Shown piece by piece: positions 57,128 through 62,409 of a DNA stretch of 62,409 nucleotides. How positions within the stretch are numbered: the first letter of the stretch is position 1; each line of letters begins with the position of its first letter. A program made the translations under genes and the position numbers. Below the pieces are notes generated by a model, which was not told where the DNA came from, searched no databases, and was given only the letters and a program-made list of their open reading frames with translations. This stretch comes from a virus: positions 1 to 62,409 of the IMG/VR virus record IMGVR_UViG_3300042518_001073; one strand, given 5' to 3'.

Positions 57128-59002
57128 TTAGTCGCGGCCGTAAATGTTTTTCGCGTCCAGTGACTTTTTATACCCCTCCAGAAGAGGCGTTAGATACGAT
57201 GAAGATTCCTCTATAGCAATGGGCTTGATGCTTTGATCTAGGAACTGATAAACCGAATAGTCATAGTTGCTTGGTGGTTTATTGCCCGTAGCGCGACCAT
57301 TGCCCTTGATCTGCGAAACAATCGGACCTTGCTTGGTGTTCTTTACCTCGATCGTTGTCACCGGACGGTTGCGATCGTCCCGTAGCGAATAGATCGATAC
57401 ATCACCATTAACAAACCGTTGATAGGCGTCAGGGCCGTATCCGCCACCCTTCGAGTATCCGCCTACGGAATGTCCTACATATGCCCCTTCTGGAGCAGTA
57501 GCCTCTGGATCTTCGATCTTACGCCAAGTGAACCCAGGATTCGGGCTGTCGTCCCCAAAGGTCAAAAGCGGGGCGCTGACTCCTTCTGTAAACACACGAT
57601 CTGGAACTCGCCGACCTGCCTTAATGTCCGCAACAATCGAATCACGTTCCATGAATCGCTTGTTGTATTTAGCAGCATTGATTAACGCGTCCTCGAAACG
57701 AATGCTTTGGATTTTGTTCGCAGGCAGTGTGCTCAAGTATCGAACAAGCATCCTTTCGTCAAACGCGTGTTGGAGAGAGCCTTTTGGAGACATGGTGTAC
57801 AAGGGCTCCCCTTTCTCCATCGCGCGCTTTAGGTTCTCAGGGAGTTTTTTCTCACCCGCCGCTTCCAGGAGCGCAGACATGGTGGAGTCATACACTCCTG
57901 GAAAACGATCTCCGGCCGGTACAGCCAGTTCCATTTTGACATTGGCCTGGGACACAGGAACGCCCTGTGCCAGCAGCTCTTCGATTTGTCTTTCCTGAAG
58001 CCCCATTTCCTGGGCGCGAGCAACGTCCGTTTTCCAAGTGCCTTCTGGGTTTAACAATGACGGATCGTTTCTGTAGACGTACGACTGTACGTTAGCCAGT
58101 TCGTCATAACGTCGAGTAAGGCTTGGCAACAGATCAGGGTACTTCGGAAAGAACCGTGTCTCCCCCGTTGGGGATACCTTGGTTTTACCTTGAGTTAGTG
58201 CGTCAATACGATCTCGCGGGAAATCATCCATCATCTTCGTGTTGGATAGATCGCCACGCAGGATTGCTTTGAAAACCGGATCGTTTGGTGTTCCAAACTG
58301 TTTTACAAAATAGTTCTTTGCTTTGTTTTCAAAGAAAGTCTTAATGGCCGTTTTCTGCTCTAAACTCAGTGGTTCCGTTGTGTACTCAACAGTCCGCTTA
58401 CCGTCACGAACGTACCTGTCTACAAAACTTCTTGGGATGTCTTTGTCATAAACCCCAGTGACAACCTGACCGATGTTCTCTGGGCGAGAAGCCTCAAGTT
58501 TGGTCCGAGTGCGGCGCCCCGGAGTAATGTTGCCTGCAATGAACTCCGTCATACTGGCTGGGGATTTAACAGCTTCCGCCCCAACGTCTACAAAAGCAGA
58601 AGCTAACTTACGCGCGGCCGCAACAGGATCTCCTGCCGCTTCTGCCATCGCTTGGTTGGCCATGTCAAAAGTTTCCCGACTCTGTGCGGGTGCGGTGCCA
58701 CGAAGCTCTTCAGGCGATCGCTCGCGAATAGACTGCATCAGCCCGCCAAGATAGTCTCGTGCGGATCCAGCTAATTGCTTCGTGCCCTCAAGCGCGCCCG
58801 TAATGCCACGGCCCGCGGCGGCACTAAGTACTTGCGGGTCGTACGCCTCGATGTCCCGCCAACTCGGCTGCTCGGCAGGAGCGGCCGTCGGAAAGCTCGT
58901 CGGCACCGAGCGCAGCAAATCCGCGCTCGTCTCGCCCGTACGCGGGCTGCCGTTCGCGCGGCGCTTCGGTCGTACTTTGAGCCCTGCCAGTGCGTTCTTC
59001 AT
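57128..59002 (-). CDS. Virion-type protein with PcfJ-like C-terminal domain (624 aa)
   Basis: After a variable N-terminus with helical parts, the C-terminal part (about residues 500-600) has EGAYVGHSVGGYSKGGGYGP, VSIYSLRDDRNRPVTTIEVK and GPIVSQIKGNGRATGN. This is the MxHCVGGY..IYSLRD..TIEV..IxQIKG pattern of PcfJ-like proteins, which are encoded on mobile elements and in phages; here the usual Cys is Ser. The function is unknown. Its position between terL and portal suggests that it is packaged. Confidence 0.78.
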   Translation of the reverse strand: MKNALAGLKVRPKRRANGSPRTGETSADLLRSVPTSFPTAAPAEQPSWRDIEAYDPQVLSAAAGRGITGALEGTKQLAGSARDYLGGLMQSIRERSPEELRGTAPAQSRETFDMANQAMAEAAGDPVAAARKLASAFVDVGAEAVKSPASMTEFIAGNITPGRRTRTKLEASRPENIGQVVTGVYDKDIPRSFVDRYVRDGKRTVEYTTEPLSLEQKTAIKTFFENKAKNYFVKQFGTPNDPVFKAILRGDLSNTKMMDDFPRDRIDALTQGKTKVSPTGETRFFPKYPDLLPSLTRRYDELANVQSYVYRNDPSLLNPEGTWKTDVARAQEMGLQERQIEELLAQGVPVSQANVKMELAVPAGDRFPGVYDSTMSALLEAAGEKKLPENLKRAMEKGEPLYTMSPKGSLQHAFDERMLVRYLSTLPANKIQSIRFEDALINAAKYNKRFMERDSIVADIKAGRRVPDRVFTEGVSAPLLTFGDDSPNPGFTWRKIEDPEATAPEGAYVGHSVGGYSKGGGYGPDAYQRFVNGDVSIYSLRDDRNRPVTTIEVKNTKQGPIVSQIKGNGRATGNKPPSNYDYSVYQFLDQSIKPIAIEESSSYLTPLLEGYKKSLDAKNIYGRD

Positions 59003-62000
59003 TAACGCTTCTTCCGCTTTACCGCCCCGCCCCTGGCGTATCCCGTACGCTCTTCCTTCGGCAGGATCTTCGCCTTGTTCTTCTCGACATACTCGCGCGC
59101 CAGACGCACGACATCCTGCTCATCCTTCGCACGCTGACCAATCTCCCGCCCAAGCGCATCGTTAAAACGATCCATTTCACGCTCGGCTTCCGTCTGCCCC
59201 GGCGAGCCCAGCCGCGACTCGTACGCCATGCTCACAAGGTCAGCAATCGTCGGATTCGTCTTGCGCGTTAGATCAGCCTGATACATCAAGTGCCGCATCG
59301 CATCCGCTTTGCCGCCACCTGACTCCTTCACACCAAACGCCGCGACCGACTCGCGCTCTGCACGGGCAGGAATGTCCGCAACGCCGAGCAACTCCGCCGC
59401 GCCACGCTTCAATTTCCGCGTGCCACGGCCCGCGTACTCCACAAGCTCGTCCAACTTCTCTCGCGCCGAGCTCTTCGCCTCGCCGCCTTCGTTAAACCGC
59501 TTCGCCAGCAGCTCGCCTTCGCGCGCAAGACTCGCCTGCGAAAACGTCGGCATGCCGAGCGTCTCACGGATTAACTCCATCTTCTGCCGCGACTCCTCGG
59601 TCTGGCGCTTGGTCCGTGGGCCTTGGGTCTTGGTGACCTCTTCAAACTCCATGGCCATGCCACGCGCACTACCGCGATCCGTCTCTTGACGAATCGGACG
59701 ACGCGACGTGCGACGGACGCTCTGTGAGGTGGGCGACAAACTGACTTCGGTCTTCGAGGACGCCGGCTGACTCATGAGCTGATCCAGCATCGAACGCGCC
59801 GAGTCGATGTCGCGATAGCCCTCGGCTTCGGTCTGCTCCTGCAACAACTGCAAGAGCTCCGCGTCGCTCGCAGGGCCGCCCTTCTTTCGTCCACCAGGCT
59901 TCACGGCTCCCGGCGAAAGGATCACGTTGCCGAAACGGTCCGTGTAGTACCCGGCGTTCTCAGCGCCGCCCAGCATGGTTGGGCCAAGGTTCGGATTCTG
60001 CCCAAGCGCCTGCAACGGGATGTTGCTCGTCAGGAGACTCGTCGGCGTCTGGCCCGTGGGGATCGTGCCCGGAGTCAAGCCGCCCGTGTTGGGATTGAAG
60101 AACGGCGTGCCGGTGCCCGCGCCAGGCATCGTCGGCAACGGAGCGGCCTGATATCCCGGAATGGGAATAGGCGTCGGCGTGTAGAACCCGCCACCGCCGC
60201 CCGGCGAAGTGACAGGAGGACTCGTAACAGGAGGCGCGCCGCCACCAGGAGGCATCACGGGCCCCGGACCGGGGCGCGCGGGCAGACCGCCGCCTGTCGG
60301 CGGTAACTCGGGGGTTTTTCCACTACCCGGCTCACGGGGGCGCGGTACATTTCCACCGCCCCTACCTACGCCACGGCCGATACGGTTGAGCAAACGGCCG
60401 ATGTCGGTATCGTCGCCGAAGAAGCCGTAGTTAAACCCAGGACGTGGACGAGCAGGGCCACCAGCCATAGGAATGTCACGTACGGGAGGCTCATCCTTCG
60501 TCGGTGGTTTTCCACCGCCCGTCGGGACTTCATCACGATCGTCAATGCCGTTTAGGTTGCGATCGATGAAGTCCCCTGTTCGCACATTACCGCCGCCCGG
60601 TACGGTGCCGCCAGTCGTCGGGGGAGGTTGAATGCCGCCACCGCCAGAAGGCGGAGGCTGTGCAGGAGGCGGCGTTGTCGGAAGAGGGCTGTCGATCAGA
60701 CCAGGAGGCCTTGCAACGCCGTCGCCACCGGGGCCACCGGCACCTGGGGCGCCAGTCCCTGGGCCGCCCGGAGTACCACCACCACGGTTCTTCTCTTCCT
60801 CCCTGCGACGGGCTTCCTCCTCGGCTCTACGGCGAGCCTCATCCTCCGCCGCCTTACGCGCGGCCTCGTCTGCAAGACGACGCTTCTCCGCCTCTTCGGC
60901 TACTCGACGGGCTTCTTCAGCCGCTCGACGAGCTGCTGCATCTTGTTCTTCACGTCGGCGAGCTTCTTCTGCACGACGAGCTGCTTCCTCTTCAGCAGCT
61001 CTACGAGCGGCTTCTTGTTCGGCAGCTTTGCGAGCAGCCTCTTCAGCGGATTTACGAGCGGCTTCTTCTTCAGCGGCTCTTTTGGCGGCTTCCTCAGCCG
61101 CACGACGATTGGCTTCTTCTTCAGCGGCACGACGGGCCGCCTCTTCTTCTGCCCTACGGGCGGCTTCTTGTGCGGCACGGCGTTCGATCTCCTCTTGAGC
61201 AATTCTCTTTGCCTGGTCGCCATAAGGCTTCCAAACATTCGTGATGTCAGGACGGTTGGCAAGATCCTCTTTACTGCGCAACCGCTTCAAATCCTCCGCC
61301 GCGGTGCCGCCAGTGGTAATCGTCTCGCTCTCTTCCGTGCGAGGGGCACGATCACGAGCTTCTTGTTCACGAATAAGAGCTGCTGTTCGCTCGCGTTCCT
61401 GCTGGCGAACGATCTCCGCCGCACGCTCGGCTGCGGCTTGTTCCTGTGCAACACGAGCGGCTTCCTGACGCGCGGCTTCTTGCCTTGCAGCTTCTTGTGC
61501 CGCGGCGGCCTGGGCAGCTTCTTCTTGTGCGCGACGGGCGGCGGCTGCTTCAGCAAGTCTGCGCTGCTCCTCGGCACGACGGGCTTCTTCGTCGCGGCGA
61601 GTGCGGACAGCATCTTCCCGTGCGACCGTCTCTTGCGCACGAGTGCGGGGCGTCGTTGCAGGCTGGGCCTGTTGACGCGGAGCTTGTTGACGGGGAGCTT
61701 GTTGCGCGGCGCGTGCTGCGGCAGCGGCTTGCTCTGCCTGCTGACGTGCAGCCGCCTCTTGCGCTGCACGTTCGGCTTGTTGTCGTGCAGCCGCTTCCTG
61801 CGCCGCACGCTCTGCCTGCTGACGCGCGGCCGCTTGTGCCGCTTGCTGACGGGCCGCTTCCTGCGCGGCTTGTTGTCTCGCGGCCTCTTGTGCTGCACGC
61901 TCTTCCGCTGCACGCATGGCCGCCATGTCCTGCGCAGCGCTGCCAGGACGAGCGACAGGCTCTTCCCGTTGTATGGGGCGAGTGACTGTCGTAGGGCGCA

Positions 62001-62409
62001 TCGTCTCCGCGGACGACGGGCCGGGACGAATGGATAGCGGGGACGGCGTTGGTTCCGCGACAGGTTGTGCCGCTGGCGGCGGAGCCGCAGCTTGCGGAGG
62101 CGGAGCAGTGGGCGCACCGAACAACGGCTGCGTCGCCGCAGGGGCGGAGAACGTCGGGGTCGGCTCAACAACAGGTTGTGCCGCTTGGTTGAGTTGGTTG
62201 AACTCCTCCAGTGCCGTCTCTGCCGCACGCGAGACACCCGGCTCGCGCGCAAACCGCGACGCTGCCTTGTATTCCTTCAGCTTGGTCTTCGGGTTCTTGG
62301 TCCCCGCGCCGCCGAGCTTCTTCAACAGATCACGGGCCGTGGAGCTTAAGTACGCAAGCTCGGTATCGCCGCCACGGCCAGCCGAGGCAACCTTCTTGAT
62401 AAACGCTGC
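59002..62409 (-). CDS. Long Ala/Glu-rich, Pro/Gly-rich virion-type protein (right allele, 5' end cut by window edge)
   Basis: 1,135 codons of the same gene as at 1-2566, missing about 16 N-terminal codons. Order: short conserved domain (GAGTKNPKTKLKEYKAASRF), Ala/Glu/Arg/Gln helical stretch with EEAARRAAEEEA-type repeats, Pro/Gly-rich part with an EF-hand-like loop DRNLNGIDDRDE (60529-60573), conserved linker (YTPTPIPIPGYQAAPLPTMP), and a C-terminal domain with GKADAMRHLMYQADL and MDRFNDALGREIGQ, resembling domains seen at toxin ends. It may be carried in the virion and injected. Confidence 0.82.
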   Translation of the reverse strand, partial: AAFIKKVASAGRGGDTELAYLSSTARDLLKKLGGAGTKNPKTKLKEYKAASRFAREPGVSRAAETALEEFNQLNQAAQPVVEPTPTFSAPAATQPLFGAPTAPPPQAAAPPPAAQPVAEPTPSPLSIRPGPSSAETMRPTTVTRPIQREEPVARPGSAAQDMAAMRAAEERAAQEAARQQAAQEAARQQAAQAAARQQAERAAQEAAARQQAERAAQEAAARQQAEQAAAAARAAQQAPRQQAPRQQAQPATTPRTRAQETVAREDAVRTRRDEEARRAEEQRRLAEAAAARRAQEEAAQAAAAQEAARQEAARQEAARVAQEQAAAERAAEIVRQQERERTAALIREQEARDRAPRTEESETITTGGTAAEDLKRLRSKEDLANRPDITNVWKPYGDQAKRIAQEEIERRAAQEAARRAEEEAARRAAEEEANRRAAEEAAKRAAEEEAARKSAEEAARKAAEQEAARRAAEEEAARRAEEARRREEQDAAARRAAEEARRVAEEAEKRRLADEAARKAAEDEARRRAEEEARRREEEKNRGGGTPGGPGTGAPGAGGPGGDGVARPPGLIDSPLPTTPPPAQPPPSGGGGIQPPPTTGGTVPGGGNVRTGDFIDRNLNGIDDRDEVPTGGGKPPTKDEPPVRDIPMAGGPARPRPGFNYGFFGDDTDIGRLLNRIGRGVGRGGGNVPRPREPGSGKTPELPPTGGGLPARPGPGPVMPPGGGAPPVTSPPVTSPGGGGGFYTPTPIPIPGYQAAPLPTMPGAGTGTPFFNPNTGGLTPGTIPTGQTPTSLLTSNIPLQALGQNPNLGPTMLGGAENAGYYTDRFGNVILSPGAVKPGGRKKGGPASDAELLQLLQEQTEAEGYRDIDSARSMLDQLMSQPASSKTEVSLSPTSQSVRRTSRRPIRQETDRGSARGMAMEFEEVTKTQGPRTKRQTEESRQKMELIRETLGMPTFSQASLAREGELLAKRFNEGGEAKSSAREKLDELVEYAGRGTRKLKRGAAELLGVADIPARAERESVAAFGVKESGGGKADAMRHLMYQADLTRKTNPTIADLVSMAYESRLGSPGQTEAEREMDRFNDALGREIGQRAKDEQDVVRLAREYVEKNKAKILPKEERTGYARGGAVKRKKR
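59784..62409. repeat. Right copy of diverged terminal repeat
   Basis: Counterpart of 1-2518, 2626 bp long. The region 61186-61316 is unlike the left copy (1345-1560), while flanks agree. The match stops at the window edge, so the true extent is unknown. Confidence 0.9.

Noticed and set aside
60628-62037. Long open frame on the plus strand (469 codons) opposite the Ala/Glu-rich gene
   Set aside because: It is a by-product of the low-complexity, GC-rich minus-strand gene; its product is a Cys/Leu/Ser-rich mirror with no family or start signal.
1-62409. Temperate lifestyle
   Set aside because: The Leu762-type polymerase hints at it, but no integrase, excisionase, repressor or attachment site was recognised in a nearly complete genome.

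Overview
The window is most of the genome of a tailed bacteriophage, probably podovirus-like. It has a P22-type portal, a scaffold, an HK97-type capsid protein, a gp10-like stabilisation protein and fibre-like proteins, and I see no tape measure, sheath or baseplate genes. No integrase, repressor, RNA polymerase, tRNA, rRNA or CRISPR array was recognised. Eight start sites, all in the replication and accessory half, carry the 9-mer AGAAAGGAG. It pairs with a 16S rRNA tail ending CCUCCUUUCU, as found in alpha- and betaproteobacteria, so the host is inferred to be one of these; this is not proven.

The two window ends (1-2518 and 59784-62409) are diverged copies of the same stretch of one long gene, in the same reading frame. 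The simplest reading is a circular or circularly permuted genome of about 59.8 kb whose two contig ends come from two co-existing alleles. The alternative is a real tandem duplication. Closing the circle gives a continuous minus-strand late region: terminase large subunit, a long Ala/Glu- and Pro/Gly-rich protein, a PcfJ-like protein, portal, GroES-like chaperonin, scaffold, capsid, adaptors, fibres, lysis genes, then four very large virion-type proteins.

Region by region, right to left as most genes are read: 59.0-62.4 kb and 1-2.6 kb hold the long gene; 48.9-59.0 kb holds head genes and small basic proteins; 42-48.9 kb holds adaptors, repeat proteins and a large fibre with 17-residue repeats; 38-42 kb holds a cysteine protein resembling high-potential iron-sulfur proteins, an M15 peptidase endolysin, holin-type membrane proteins and a glycosyltransferase-like gene; 24-38 kb holds stabilisation and fibre-like proteins and the large low-complexity virion proteins. 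A plus-strand island at 21.5-24.2 kb encodes an SNF2-type helicase, an endonuclease-like protein and a PD-(D/E)XK exonuclease. From 21.45 kb leftward runs the replication operon: ssDNA-binding candidate, archaeo-eukaryotic-type primase, UvrD-like helicase, family A DNA polymerase, then many small translationally coupled genes, ending at a terminator near 10.43 kb. An AT-rich control region at 9.7-10.1 kb has a long inverted repeat around 9-bp iterons and is a candidate origin or divergent promoter. From there leftward come the terminase small subunit, a VRR-NUC-like nuclease, a PAPS-reductase-like protein, a DUF932 protein and another conserved phage protein, closed by two near-identical terminators. 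A 565-bp gap upstream of the terminase large subunit holds a near-perfect bacterial parS site.

Together the genes describe a phage that replicates with its own primase and polymerase, packages DNA with a headful-type terminase whose subunits are split by an accessory cassette, and devotes nearly half of its genome to virion proteins, many of them repetitive. No search was run: family names come from motif recognition.
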